A stretch of DNA of 64,000 nt from Ga0077527 sp964533495 (GTDB lineage: Bacteria > Pseudomonadota > Gammaproteobacteria > Burkholderiales > SG8-41), in the NCBI GenBank assembly GCA_964533495.1, contig CAZHJU010000015.1:3170-67169 (forward strand). Reading direction: 5' to 3'. Each line of letters opens with the position of its first letter. Within the stretch, counting starts at the first letter, position 1. The translations under genes were made by a program, and so were the position numbers. The notes beneath the pieces were generated by a model. That model worked only from the letters and a program-made list of their open reading frames with translations. It was not told where the DNA came from and made no database searches. Positions 27,666 through 37,610 of this stretch are shown in pieces.

Positions 27666-28994
27666 TCAGTGCCGGGCAATGCCCGCGAGCACTTCGAAAT
27701 AATCCGGGAAGGTCTTGGCGACACAATCCGGGTCGTTGATCCGCAGCGCCACCCCGCCCAGCGCGGCCAGCGAAAATGACATCGCCATCCGGTGGTCGTC
27801 ATAGGTGTCGATGTCGGCCGGCCGCAAGTTCGCCGGCGGCGTGATGCTCAGGTAATCCGCGCCCTCCTCGACCGCCGCACCCAGCTTGACCAGTTCCTTC
27901 GCCATCGCGGCGATGCGGTCGGTTTCCTTCACCCGCCAGCTGGCAATGTTGCGCAAGCGGGTGGTACCGTCGGCAAACAGCGCCGCCACCGCGAGGGTCA
28001 TCGCCGCATCCGGAATGTGGTTGCAGTCCAGGTCCACCGCGCGCAGGCGCCCCCGCTGCCGTGACGGGTCATCGGCGGTCGCCTCGATCCAGTTGGCGCC
28101 GAAACGCACGGTTGCGCCCATCTGCTGCAGCGCGTCAGCGAAACGCACATCCCCCTGTGTGCTGTCCCGGCTGACGCCTTCGACCCGCACCGGGCCACCG
28201 CCTGACAGGCCAGCGATCGCACCGGCCGCGAGGAAATACGACGCCGACGATGCATCACCCTCGACATAAAGTTCACCGGGACTGGCGTAACGCGCACCCT
28301 CCGGCACGATGAATGCCGACCGTCCGTCGCGTTCCACGTTCACGCCGAACCGATGCATGGCATTCAGGGTGATCTCGACATAGGGCCGGGAAATGAGCTC
28401 GCCTTCGATGCGCACCCGCGTGCTCCGGCCGAGCAGCGGCAGCGCAATCAGCAGCCCGCTCAGGAACTGGCTCGACACGTTGCCGCGAATCGACACTTCG
28501 GTCCGCGGCCGCAATGCGCCGGCATGGATCGCCAGCGGCGGAAAACCGGCGTTGCCGAGGTAGTCGATGGAAGCGCCGAGCTGGCGCAGCGCATCGACCA
28601 GGTCGCCGATCGGCCGCTCGTGCATGCGCGGCACGCCGTCGATCCGGTACTCGCCGCCGCACAGCGCCAGCACCGCTGTCAGCATCCGCACGGCGGTGCC
28701 GGCATTGCCGAGGAACAGGTCCGCCCGCTTGCCCGGAAAAGCGCCGCCGGCACCGTGAACGCTAACCGTGCGCCCGGCCCCCTTGTCGGAAACAACGCCG
28801 AGTTTGGCCAGGGCCTCGAGCATGTAGCGGGTATCGTCGGAATCGAGCACGTCGCGCAGCGTGGTCACGCCCTGCGCGAGCGCCGCCAGCAACAGCGTGC
28901 GATTGGTGATGCTCTTGGACCCGGGCAACCGCACCGTGCCGCGCACGTCGCGCAGGGGCTGCAGGTCGAGATATTCGCGCCGGCCCGCGCTCAT
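27666..28994 (-). CDS. aroA: 3-phosphoshikimate 1-carboxyvinyltransferase (EPSP synthase)
   Basis: A 442-residue EPSP synthase with VRLPGSKSITNRTLL, LGNAGTAVRMLT and the C-terminal DDHRMAMSFSLAALGG. It makes EPSP from shikimate-3-phosphate and PEP on the way to chorismate. Its ATG overlaps the tyrA stop by 4 nt. The LGNAGTA loop is of the standard plant/enterobacterial class I kind. Confidence 0.96.
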   Translation of the reverse strand: MSAGRREYLDLQPLRDVRGTVRLPGSKSITNRTLLLAALAQGVTTLRDVLDSDDTRYMLEALAKLGVVSDKGAGRTVSVHGAGGAFPGKRADLFLGNAGTAVRMLTAVLALCGGEYRIDGVPRMHERPIGDLVDALRQLGASIDYLGNAGFPPLAIHAGALRPRTEVSIRGNVSSQFLSGLLIALPLLGRSTRVRIEGELISRPYVEITLNAMHRFGVNVERDGRSAFIVPEGARYASPGELYVEGDASSASYFLAAGAIAGLSGGGPVRVEGVSRDSTQGDVRFADALQQMGATVRFGANWIEATADDPSRQRGRLRAVDLDCNHIPDAAMTLAVAALFADGTTRLRNIASWRVKETDRIAAMAKELVKLGAAVEEGADYLSITPPANLRPADIDTYDDHRMAMSFSLAALGGVALRINDPDCVAKTFPDYFEVLAGIARH

Positions 28995-29881
28995 TTTGTT
29001 TTTTTGACGAGCCAGCGTGCCCGCGCCTGCTGCGCCGCGCGGAACATGTCCTCCAGCGCCGCGCCATCGCCCTTCGCCAGCGCTGCGCGCATGGCCTTCA
29101 GTTCACCGGTGTAGCCATCGATCAGCGGCAGCAGCGCCCCGCTGTTGGCGATGCAGATGTCGCGCCACATCTCCGGCGAACTGCCGGCTATGCGCACGGT
29201 GTCGCGGAGCCCGCCGCCGGAAAACCCGAGCAGGCGCTTCGCGTCGCGGCGCCGACCGAGCTGGTGCACCAGCGCAAAGGCGATCATGTGCGGCAGATGG
29301 CTCACCGCACCGAAGATTTCGTCGTGCTCGTCCGCATCGAGCCGGACGATGTTTGCCCCGCAGGCATGCCAGGCCGCCCTCACCAGGCGCAGCGCACCGG
29401 CTTTTGTCTCCTTCTGCGGCAGCAGGATCAGCTTGCGGTCGCGGAACAGCTCCGGAAACGCCGCCGCCGCGCCGCTGTGTTCGGTGCCGGCAATCGGATG
29501 CGCCGGCACGAACATCGGAAAATGTTTGCCGAGATGACGCCGCGCAGCCTTGATCACATCCTGCTTGGTGCTGCCGGCATCGGTGACCACGGTCTGCGGC
29601 GACAGCGCCGGCGCGATGCGCGCGAAGATGCCGGGCATCTGCCCCACGGGTGCGCCGACCAGCACCAGGTCGGCGCCGGCGACCGCCTTCGCGGCGTCGG
29701 TTTCGGCACGGTCGATGACCCCCAGGCGCAGGGCATCGTTGAGGTTCTTCCGGCTGCGGCCGACACCAGTGACCTCCTTGACCAGGCGCGCCTTCTTCAG
29801 CGCCAGCGCAAACGAGCCGCCGATCAGGCCGACGCCGATCACCACCAGCTTGTTGATGCGCGGCTTGGCGGCTTTCGCCAT
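28991..29881 (-). CDS. tyrA: Prephenate dehydrogenase
   Basis: This 296-residue NAD(P) enzyme begins with a Rossmann GVGLIGGSFALALKK and has HPIAGTEHSGAAAA, the prephenate-binding His region, then VSHLPHMIAFALV. It makes 4-hydroxyphenylpyruvate for tyrosine. There is no chorismate mutase domain; that activity is in pheA upstream. Confidence 0.94.
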   Translation of the reverse strand: MAKAAKPRINKLVVIGVGLIGGSFALALKKARLVKEVTGVGRSRKNLNDALRLGVIDRAETDAAKAVAGADLVLVGAPVGQMPGIFARIAPALSPQTVVTDAGSTKQDVIKAARRHLGKHFPMFVPAHPIAGTEHSGAAAAFPELFRDRKLILLPQKETKAGALRLVRAAWHACGANIVRLDADEHDEIFGAVSHLPHMIAFALVHQLGRRRDAKRLLGFSGGGLRDTVRIAGSSPEMWRDICIANSGALLPLIDGYTGELKAMRAALAKGDGAALEDMFRAAQQARARWLVKKTK

Positions 29882-29883
29882 GT

Positions 29884-30981
29884 TCAGGTCAGCGCCTGTT
29901 TCAGGGCGTCGAGGAAACGCGCGTTCTCGGACTCGAGTCCGATCGACACGCGCAGGTGCCCGGGCATGCCGTAGGCCGCGATCGGCCGCACGATGACGCC
30001 CAGCCGCAGCAACTTTTGAAACACCTTGCCCGCCCCGGCCACCTCGAAGGTGACGAAATTGCCGTACGAGGGAATGTGCTTCAGCCCGAGCCTGCCGAGC
30101 CCGGCAACGATCTGGTCCATGCCGCGGCAGTTCAGTTCGTAGCTGTCGCGGATGAATGCCTCGTCGCCCAGCGCCGCGGCAGCGGCGGCCAGCGACAGGC
30201 TGTTGACGTTGAAGGGCTGGCGCACGCGGTTCATCAGGTCCGCGACGCCGGGCGCCGCCAGCGCGTACCCGACGCGCAGCCCGGCCAGTCCGTAGACCTT
30301 GGAAAAGGTGCGCGTAATGACCAGGTTCGGATGCCTTTTCAGCCAGCCGATGCTGTCGTAGCGGAAATCCGGCCGCAGATACTCGGTATAGGCCTCGTCG
30401 AGCACCACCAGCACGTCGCGCGGCAGCGCCGCAACGAATTTTTCCAGTTCGGCGCCGGCCACGAATGTGCCGGTGGGATTGTTGGGGTTGGCAACGAACA
30501 CGATGCGCGTGTCGGCGCGAACCGCAGCCGCCATCGCCGCGAGGTCGTGTCCGTAGTCCCTGGCCGGCACCTCGATGCCCTGCGCACCGACCGCCTTCAC
30601 CGCCAGCGGATACACCGCGAAGGCGTGCTGCGAATACACCGCCGACAGGCCCGGGGCAAGAAACGCGCGTGCCGCCAGTTCCAGCACGTCATTGGAACCG
30701 TTGCCGAGCACGATCTGGTCCTGACCGACACCGCAGCGCCGCGACAGTGCCTGCTTCAGTTCAAAACCGTTGCCGTCGGGATAACGCGCCAGCCCGTCAA
30801 GCAGCGAACGCATCGCCGCCAGCGCCTTCGGGCTGACGCCCAGCGGGTTTTCGTTGGAGGCGAGCTTGACGATGCCGGACTCCTCGAGCCCCAGTTCGCG
30901 GGCCAGTTCCGAGGTCGGTTTGCCCGGCTGGTACGGCGCGATGGCACGGATGTAGCCGGGTGCAAGGTCGCACACGCTCAT
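29884..30981 (-). CDS. hisC: Histidinol-phosphate aminotransferase
   Basis: This 365-residue fold-type I aminotransferase has PNNPTGTF, the DEAYTEY aspartate region and the PLP lysine in TRTFSKVYGLAGLRVGYA. Set between pheA and tyrA, it may also transaminate aromatic keto acids. It is preceded by an AT-rich IHF-like site in place of an obvious Shine-Dalgarno. Confidence 0.93.
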   Translation of the reverse strand: MSVCDLAPGYIRAIAPYQPGKPTSELARELGLEESGIVKLASNENPLGVSPKALAAMRSLLDGLARYPDGNGFELKQALSRRCGVGQDQIVLGNGSNDVLELAARAFLAPGLSAVYSQHAFAVYPLAVKAVGAQGIEVPARDYGHDLAAMAAAVRADTRIVFVANPNNPTGTFVAGAELEKFVAALPRDVLVVLDEAYTEYLRPDFRYDSIGWLKRHPNLVITRTFSKVYGLAGLRVGYALAAPGVADLMNRVRQPFNVNSLSLAAAAAALGDEAFIRDSYELNCRGMDQIVAGLGRLGLKHIPSYGNFVTFEVAGAGKVFQKLLRLGVIVRPIAAYGMPGHLRVSIGLESENARFLDALKQALT

Positions 30982-30984
30982 TTT

Positions 30985-31011
30985 AAAATTATCAATTAAA
31001 ACAAATACTTA
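30985..31011 (+). promoter_or_regulatory. IHF-like site 5 (pheA-hisC gap)
   Basis: A4 tract (30985-30988), 10 nt, then AAACAAATACTTA at 30999-31011, matching WATCAANNNNTTR with one mismatch. It fills the 33-bp gap between the pheA stop and hisC start, where a ribosome binding site would be expected. Confidence 0.55.
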
Positions 31012-31014
31012 TGA

Positions 31015-32079
31015 TTACACCGCTGCGGGATAGGACCCCAGTACCTTGACGAACGCCGCCTTGCGTCCGAGGGCCGCCAGCGCCTTCGCCACGCGCGGCT
31101 CCTGCTGGTGCCCCTCGATGTCGATGTAGAACACGTACTCCCAGCGGCCGGTGCGCGCCGGCCGCGATTCGAGGCGGGTCATGCTGACGCCGTGCCGGGC
31201 CAGCGGTGTCAGCAGGTCATGCACGGCCCCCGGCACGTTGCGGGTGGACAGGATCAGCGAGGTCTTGTCACGCCCCGAGGGCAACACCGCTTCGGTGCCG
31301 ATGACCGCAAAGCGGGTCGTATTCTTCGGATCATCCTCGATGTTGCGGGCGAGCAGTTTCAGCCCGTACAGCGACGCAGCGGTGCGGCTGGCAATGGCCG
31401 CTGAGCGCCGGTCCCGGGCGGCAAGACGCGCCGCCTCGGCATTGCTGACCACCGCCACCCGCTCCGCCTCCGGCAGATGGCGCGACAGCCATTGCTGGCA
31501 CTGCGCGAGACTCTGGGTATGCGAATACACCGTGCGGATGTCGCCGCGGCGCTTTGCATTGCTCATCAGGTTCTGCCGCACCGGCAGCATCACTTCGCCG
31601 CAGATGCGCGCCGAGGTGTTCAGCAGCAGGTCCAGTGTGCGCCCCACGGCGCCTTCCGTGGAGTTTTCCACCGGCACCACGCCGTAGGCCGACTCGCCCG
31701 ACTCGACGGCACGAAACACCTCGTCGATGGTCGCCAGCGGCCGGCCGCCGGCCGACGAACCGAAATGCCTGACCACCGCCTCCTGACTGAAGGTGCCCTC
31801 GGGGCCGAGGTAGGCCACCGCCATCTGCTCTTCCAGCGCACGGCAGACCGACATGATTTCGGTGAACAGCCGCGTCAGGCCCGCCGCCGGCAGCGGCCCC
31901 TTGTTCAGCGCGCGGACCCTGCGCAGCACCTGCGCCTCGCGTTCCGGCTTGTAGGCGGAGGCATTGCCCTTGGCCTGCCAGGCCTGCTGGGCCAGCTTCG
32001 CGCGGGCCGACAGCAGCTCGACCAGACGGCTGTCCAGTGCGTCGATTTTTGCGCGAATCTCGCTGAGGGATACGGCCAT
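31015..32079 (-). CDS. pheA: Chorismate mutase / prephenate dehydratase
   Basis: A 354-residue bifunctional P-protein: an AroQ chorismate mutase (residues ~1-85, RAKIDALDSRLVELLSARAK), a prephenate dehydratase (VAYLGPEGTFSQEAV...NSTEGAVGRTLDLL) and a C-terminal ACT domain with the LESRPAR motif that binds phenylalanine. It makes phenylpyruvate. Confidence 0.96.
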   Translation of the reverse strand: MAVSLSEIRAKIDALDSRLVELLSARAKLAQQAWQAKGNASAYKPEREAQVLRRVRALNKGPLPAAGLTRLFTEIMSVCRALEEQMAVAYLGPEGTFSQEAVVRHFGSSAGGRPLATIDEVFRAVESGESAYGVVPVENSTEGAVGRTLDLLLNTSARICGEVMLPVRQNLMSNAKRRGDIRTVYSHTQSLAQCQQWLSRHLPEAERVAVVSNAEAARLAARDRRSAAIASRTAASLYGLKLLARNIEDDPKNTTRFAVIGTEAVLPSGRDKTSLILSTRNVPGAVHDLLTPLARHGVSMTRLESRPARTGRWEYVFYIDIEGHQQEPRVAKALAALGRKAAFVKVLGSYPAAV

Positions 32080-32098
32080 GGACTTGGGAATTCCGGAT

Positions 32099-33298
32099 TC
32101 AGTGCACCGGCAGGTATCTTACCGCCAGCACGCCGCCGATGGCCGACAGTTCGGCGATCAGCGCCGCCGGCACCGCGCTGTCGACATCGACCAGCGTGTA
32201 GGCCATGTCGCCGCGCGACTTGTTCAGCATGTTGTGGATGTTCAGCCCCGCCTTCGCCATCGCGGTTGATATCTGGCCCACCATGTTCGGCACGTTGGCA
32301 TTGGCGATGGCGACGCGGAACTTCGACTCCCGCGGCATCACCGTGTCGGCAAAGTTGACCGCGTTGCGGATGTTGCCGTGCTCCAGGTAATCCCGGATCT
32401 GGTCGGCCACCATCACCGCGCAATTATCCTCGGCCTCGCGCGTCGAGGCGCCGAGGTGCGGCAGCGTCACCACCAGCGGGTGGCCCGCCAGTTTTTGCGC
32501 CGGGAAATCGCAGACATAGGCGCGCAGCTTCTTCGAGGCCAGCGCCTCCAGCACCGCGTCATTGTCGACGATGCCTTCACGGGAAAAGTTGAGCAGGAAG
32601 CCGCCCTTGTGCATCAGCTGCAGGCGCTGGGCATTCAGCAGATTTCGCGTCGCGTTGACCAGCGGCACATGCAGCGTCACGAAATCCGCGGACTTCATGA
32701 CTTCCTCGATCGAATGCGCCTTGCGCACCTGCGACGGCAGGCTCCAGGCGGCATCGACCGTGATTTCCGGATCGTAGCCCAGCACGTTCATGCCAAGCTT
32801 GATCGCGGCGTCGGCGACCAGGCTGCCGATCTTGCCCAGCCCGATGACACCCAGCGTGCGGCCGGGCAGCTCGATGCCGGCGAACTGCTTCTTGCCGTCC
32901 TCGACCAGCTTGTGCAGCGCATGGTCGTCGCCGCTCAGACCCTCGACAAAACGCGCTGCCGGGACCAGGTTGCGGGCCGCAATCAGCATCGCCGCGATCA
33001 CCAGTTCCTTGACCGCGTTGGCATTGGCGCCCGGCGCGTTGAACACCGGCACGCCGCGCTGGTTCATCCGGTCCACCGGGATGTTGTTGGTGCCGGCGCC
33101 GGCGCGGCCGATGGCCTTGACGCTGGCCGGGATGTCCATCTTGTGCAGGTCCTGCGAGCGCACCAGGATGGCGTCGGGATCGGCGGTGTCGGCGCCGACC
33201 ACGTAATGCTCTTTCGGAAAGCGGTGCAGGCCCACCGCGGCGATGGCATTGATCGTCAGGATCCGCAGCGGGGCTTGCGCGTTCGCTGCTTCAGCCAT
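32099..33298 (-). CDS. serA: D-3-phosphoglycerate dehydrogenase
   Basis: A 399-residue D-isomer 2-hydroxyacid dehydrogenase with RAGAGTNNIPVDRM, NAD-binding LGVIGLGKIGSLVADAA, and a C-terminal ACT domain (KAGLNIHNMLNKSRGDMAYTL). It makes 3-phosphohydroxypyruvate, the substrate of SerC encoded directly upstream; the two genes overlap by 8 nt. Confidence 0.94.
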   Translation of the reverse strand: MAEAANAQAPLRILTINAIAAVGLHRFPKEHYVVGADTADPDAILVRSQDLHKMDIPASVKAIGRAGAGTNNIPVDRMNQRGVPVFNAPGANANAVKELVIAAMLIAARNLVPAARFVEGLSGDDHALHKLVEDGKKQFAGIELPGRTLGVIGLGKIGSLVADAAIKLGMNVLGYDPEITVDAAWSLPSQVRKAHSIEEVMKSADFVTLHVPLVNATRNLLNAQRLQLMHKGGFLLNFSREGIVDNDAVLEALASKKLRAYVCDFPAQKLAGHPLVVTLPHLGASTREAEDNCAVMVADQIRDYLEHGNIRNAVNFADTVMPRESKFRVAIANANVPNMVGQISTAMAKAGLNIHNMLNKSRGDMAYTLVDVDSAVPAALIAELSAIGGVLAVRYLPVH

Positions 33299-34373
33299 GT
33301 TTGCGCTCGAACTCTTTCATGCACTCCACCAGCGCCTTGACGCCCTCGACGGGCATCGCGTTGTAGATCGAGGCGCGCATGCCGCCGACCGAGCGGTGGC
33401 CCTTCAGCTGCGTCAGCCCCGCCGCCTCGGTCGCCTGCAGGAACGCCTTGTCGAGGTCGGCGCTGCGCAGCGTGAACGGCACGTTCATCAGCGAGCGGTC
33501 GTCCTTCGCCACCGGCGAATGGTAGAACTCGGTCTGGTCGAGGTAGTCGTAGAGCAGCGCCGCCTTGGCGCGGTTGACCTGCTCCATCTTCGCCAGGCCG
33601 CCCTGTTTTTTAAGCCACTGGAACACCAGTCCGGCCATGTAAATGCCGTAGGTCGCCGGGGTGTTCGACATCGAATCGTTCTCCGCCTGCACCTTGTAGT
33701 CGAAGACGGTGGGTGTCACCGGCAGCGCCTCGCCGAGCAGGTCGTCGCGGACGATGACGATGGTCAGTCCCGCCGGCCCGATGTTTTTCTGCGCGCCGGC
33801 ATAGATCAGCCCGAATTTCGACACGTCCATCGGCCGCGACAGGATGTGTGATGACATGTCCGCCACCAGCGGCACGTCACCGGTGTCCGGCGTCCAGTGG
33901 AACTCGACGCCGCCGATGGTCTCGTTGGTGGTGACATGCACGTAGGCCGCGCCGGGATCGAGCTTCCACTCGGACTGCTTCGGCGCGCGGGCGTAGTTGT
34001 CGGTCTCGGAACTCGCCGCGACGTTGACCTTGCAGTATTTCTTCGCGTCGGCGATCGCCTTTTTCGACCACTGCCCGGTATTGACGTAGTCGGCCCGGTC
34101 TTTTCCGCGCAGCAGGTTCATCGGCACCACGGCGAACTGCGCCGAGGCGCCGCCCTGCAGGAACAGCACCCTGTAGTTCTTCGGGATCGCCATCAGCTCG
34201 CGCAGGTCGGCTTCGGCCCGGGCGTGGATGTCGATGAATTCCTTGCCGCGGTGGCTCATTTCCATGACCGACATGCCGCTGCCGTGCCAGTCGAGCATCT
34301 CCGCCGCCGCCTGCTGCAGCACAGGCTCCGGCAATACGGCCGGGCCGGCGCTGAAATTGAATACGCGCGTCAT
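33291..34373 (-). CDS. serC: Phosphoserine aminotransferase
   Basis: A 360-residue PLP enzyme with VFNFSAGPAVLPEPVL at the N-terminus and the PLP lysine in YAGAQKNIGPAGLTIV. It makes phosphoserine (and 4-phosphohydroxythreonine for vitamin B6). ATG 34373 is preferred to the TTG codons just upstream. Confidence 0.97.
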   Translation of the reverse strand: MTRVFNFSAGPAVLPEPVLQQAAAEMLDWHGSGMSVMEMSHRGKEFIDIHARAEADLRELMAIPKNYRVLFLQGGASAQFAVVPMNLLRGKDRADYVNTGQWSKKAIADAKKYCKVNVAASSETDNYARAPKQSEWKLDPGAAYVHVTTNETIGGVEFHWTPDTGDVPLVADMSSHILSRPMDVSKFGLIYAGAQKNIGPAGLTIVIVRDDLLGEALPVTPTVFDYKVQAENDSMSNTPATYGIYMAGLVFQWLKKQGGLAKMEQVNRAKAALLYDYLDQTEFYHSPVAKDDRSLMNVPFTLRSADLDKAFLQATEAAGLTQLKGHRSVGGMRASIYNAMPVEGVKALVECMKEFERKHG

Positions 34374-34469
34374 CAACAAAGTTCCTGTTTTTTGCCGGTA
34401 ACTGATGCCTGGTAAGCGGTGGCTGAGATCTGCGCCCCTATTTCCGGTTCACTGCTCACCTTTCACCGC

Positions 34470-37013
34470 TCACTCTTCCTCATCCGTCTCGACGATGGTT
34501 TCCATGCCGACGAGTTTCTCGCCTTCATCGAGGTTGATCAGGCGCACGCCCTGGGTGGACCGCCCCTGCTCGCGCACTTCCTTGACCCGGGTGCGGATCA
34601 GCACCCCGCCGGTGGTGATCAGCATGATTTCATCGTCCTTCGTCACCAACTGCGCGCCGACCAGCTTGCCGTTGCGGTCGCTGGCCTGGATGGCGATCAT
34701 GCCCTGCGTGCCGCGGCCGTGGCGTGTGTATTCCGCCACCGGCGTGCGTTTGCCATAACCGTTCTCGGTCGCGGTGAGCACCGATTTTTCTTCGTCGCCA
34801 GCCGTGAGCAGCGATATAACCCTTTGTTTTCCCTGAAGTTTCATGCCGCGCACCCCGGCAGCCGCACGCCCCATTGCGCGCACCTCGGTCTCGCTGAAAC
34901 GCACGGCCTTGCCGGCATCCGAGAACAGCATGATGTCCTGCTTGCCGTCGGTGATCGCCACGCCGATCAGGAAATCGCCGTCATCCAGATTGACCGCGAT
35001 GATGCCCTTGGCCATCGGCCGCGAAAACGCCGACAGCGCGGTCTTCTTGACCGTGCCCGTCGACGTGGCCATGAACACGAAATGCTCGTCGTCGAACTCC
35101 TTGACCGGCAGGATCGCGGTGATCTTCTCGTGCTCCATCAGCGGCACAAGGTTGACGATCGGCTTGCCGCGCGAAGCCCGGCTGCCAACAGGCACCGCGT
35201 AGACCTTGATCCAGTAGACGCGGCCGCGGTTGGAGAAGCACAGGATGTAGTCATGGGTGTTGGCGATGAACAGCTTCTCGACGAAGTCATCATCCTTGGT
35301 CGTCGTCGCCTGCTTGCCGCGGCCACCGCGCTTCTGAGCGCGGTAGTCGGCCACCGGCTGCGATTTCATGTAGCCGCCGTGGGACAGCGTGACCACCACG
35401 TCTTCCGGCTGGATCAGGTCTTCGGTGCTGAGGTCCTGGGTCTGCGTGACGATCTCGCTGCGCCGCTCGTCCCCGTACTGCTTTTTGACCTCGGCCAGTT
35501 CCTGGGAAATGATTTTCGTCACCCGCGCCGGCTTGTCGAGGATGTCGAGCAGGTCGGTGATCTTGTCCATCGTTTCGCGGTACTCGGACACGATCTTGTC
35601 CTGCTCCAGCGCGGTCAGGCGCTGCAGCCGCAGCTCGAGGATCTGCTGGGCCTGGGCATCCGACAGCCGGTAACCCTTCTTCTGCAGCCCGAATTCCGCG
35701 GCCAGCCCCTCCGGGCGGTAGGAAGCGCCCTCGGCGCGCTCCAGCAGTTCCTCCACCAGCTTCGAGCGCCAGAACCGCGCCATCAGCTCGCGCTTGGCGT
35801 CGGCCGGCGTCGGCGCCGCCTTGATCAGCGCGATCACTTCGTCGACGTTCGACAGCGCCACCGCCAGGCCTTCCAGCAGGTGGCCGCGCTCGCGCGCCTT
35901 GCGCAGCTCGAACACCGTGCGGCGGGTCACCACCTCGCGGCGATGGCGCAGAAAGGCTTCGATGAACTGCTTCAGGTTGAGCAGGCGCGGCTGGCCGTCG
36001 ACCAGCGCCACCATGTTCATGCCGAAGCTTTCCTGCATCTGCGTGTCTTTCCACAGATTGTTCAGGACGATCTCCGGCACCTCGCCGCGCTTCAGCTCGA
36101 TCACCGCCCGCATGCCCGACTTGTCGGACTCGTCGCGGATGTCGGAGATGCCCTCGAGCTTCTTCTCGCGCACCAGCTCGCCGATCTTCATCAGCAGGTT
36201 GGCCTTGTTGACCTGGTACGGCAGCTCGTCGATGACGATCGACGTGCGCCCGCCCTTCTCCGCCTCCTCGAAATGGGTGCGCGCGCGCATCACCACGCGG
36301 CCGCGGCCGGTGCGGTAGCCGTCGCGCACGCCCGACACGCCGTAGATGATGCCCGCGGTCGGGAAATCCGGCGCCGGCACGATTTCGATCAGCTCGTCGA
36401 TGGAAATGTCGGGATTCTTCAGCAGCGCCTGGCAGGCATCGACCACTTCGCCGAGGTTATGCGGCGGGATGTTGGTGGCCATGCCCACCGCGATGCCCGA
36501 GGAACCGTTGACCAGCAGGTTCGGCACCTTGGTCGGCAGCGTGACCGGCTCCTTTTCCTTGCCGTCGTAGTTGTCGACGAAATCGACCGTCTCCATGTCG
36601 ATGTTGGCGAGCATGTCGGCGGTGATTTTCTCCAGCCGGCATTCGGTGTAGCGGTAGGCCGCCGCGGAATCGCCGTCGACCGAGCCGAAATTGCCCTGGC
36701 CGTCGATCAGCGTGTAGCGCATCGAAAAATCCTGCGCCATGCGCACCAGCGCCTCGTAGGTCGCGCTGTCGCCGTGCGGATGATATTTGCCGAGCACGTC
36801 GCCGACGACGCGCGCGCACTTCACATAGGGGCGATTCCAGGCATTGTTCGCCTCGTGCATCGCGAACAGGATGCGGCGGTGCACCGGCTTGAGGCCGTCG
36901 CGGACGTCGGGCAGCGCCCGCCCGACGATCACGCTCATGGCATAGTCCAGATACGAACGCCGCATCTCCTCTTCGAGGCTGATGGGCAGGGTTTCTTTGG
37001 CGAATTGATCCAT
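34470..37013 (-). CDS. gyrA: DNA gyrase subunit A
   Basis: An 847-residue GyrA: breakage-reunion domain with catalytic Tyr122 (YRYTECRLEKI) and six C-terminal beta-pinwheel blades with the GyrA box (QKRGGRGKQ). In the quinolone-resistance region Ser83 is present and position 87 is Glu (GDSATYEAL). It starts the leftward gyrA-serC-serA-pheA block. Confidence 0.97.
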   Translation of the reverse strand: MDQFAKETLPISLEEEMRRSYLDYAMSVIVGRALPDVRDGLKPVHRRILFAMHEANNAWNRPYVKCARVVGDVLGKYHPHGDSATYEALVRMAQDFSMRYTLIDGQGNFGSVDGDSAAAYRYTECRLEKITADMLANIDMETVDFVDNYDGKEKEPVTLPTKVPNLLVNGSSGIAVGMATNIPPHNLGEVVDACQALLKNPDISIDELIEIVPAPDFPTAGIIYGVSGVRDGYRTGRGRVVMRARTHFEEAEKGGRTSIVIDELPYQVNKANLLMKIGELVREKKLEGISDIRDESDKSGMRAVIELKRGEVPEIVLNNLWKDTQMQESFGMNMVALVDGQPRLLNLKQFIEAFLRHRREVVTRRTVFELRKARERGHLLEGLAVALSNVDEVIALIKAAPTPADAKRELMARFWRSKLVEELLERAEGASYRPEGLAAEFGLQKKGYRLSDAQAQQILELRLQRLTALEQDKIVSEYRETMDKITDLLDILDKPARVTKIISQELAEVKKQYGDERRSEIVTQTQDLSTEDLIQPEDVVVTLSHGGYMKSQPVADYRAQKRGGRGKQATTTKDDDFVEKLFIANTHDYILCFSNRGRVYWIKVYAVPVGSRASRGKPIVNLVPLMEHEKITAILPVKEFDDEHFVFMATSTGTVKKTALSAFSRPMAKGIIAVNLDDGDFLIGVAITDGKQDIMLFSDAGKAVRFSETEVRAMGRAAAGVRGMKLQGKQRVISLLTAGDEEKSVLTATENGYGKRTPVAEYTRHGRGTQGMIAIQASDRNGKLVGAQLVTKDDEIMLITTGGVLIRTRVKEVREQGRSTQGVRLINLDEGEKLVGMETIVETDEEE

Positions 37014-37610
37014 GGAGTCCAGTGCTTGTTTTCCTCCGGCCGGTGCATTGCCGCGGGCCCGGAGGACTGTCGTTGCAAAGCGTGGAATTCTAGCATGCGG
37101 CAACGTCGCTCGCGGTCCATTGCACCCTCCCGGCAACGGCCCGCATCACGTCGATCGCGTCGCCGATGCACATCGTCCCTGCATGCCCGGATTCCGCGCC
37201 CGGTACCCGCCACCGGCTCGCCGCTCCGGCGCGAATATCACCGATATCGCCGATCAGGATCGCACGGCAGGCAACAGGTTTTCCGGCGCTGCGCAGACCA
37301 TCGGGAAGAGCCACATGGGTACAGCGTGACGACGCCAGAAAACACTTCGGCCGTACAGAACGGCAGCCCGAAATGCCGGCCGACAGGCGTTCCACAAAGT
37401 GAAATACCGCGCCCGCGCCCTGCCGCGCACCTGCGGCTTTTTGGCAACAGTCCGTGTGCTTTTTTTTTTGGAATCATGTTACTATGCCGCCCAAGGTTTA
37501 CTCGGATATCAGGGATGTGGTATCTAGTGGCCTTCGGGGAGAATCACTTGTCATTTTTTACCGGCTAGCCGGCACGTCCCTACTTTTCGCAAAACAGGAG
37601 GATCAAAAAC
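37014..37610. other. 597-bp divergent intergenic region, gyrA and ompA-like promoters
   Basis: No convincing gene is seen. The region divides gyrA (leftward) from the OmpA-like gene (rightward). It contains a T11 run near 37460 and a small GC hairpin ACCGGCTAGCCGG near 37558-37572. CAGGAGG at 37596-37602 is the ribosome binding site of the OmpA-like gene. Clear -35/-10 pairs could not be assigned by eye. Confidence 0.4.

Noticed and set aside
37014..37610. Short open frames in the gyrA-ompA gap (for example 37012-37329)
   Set aside because: No ribosome binding site, no family resemblance and unlike coding composition.
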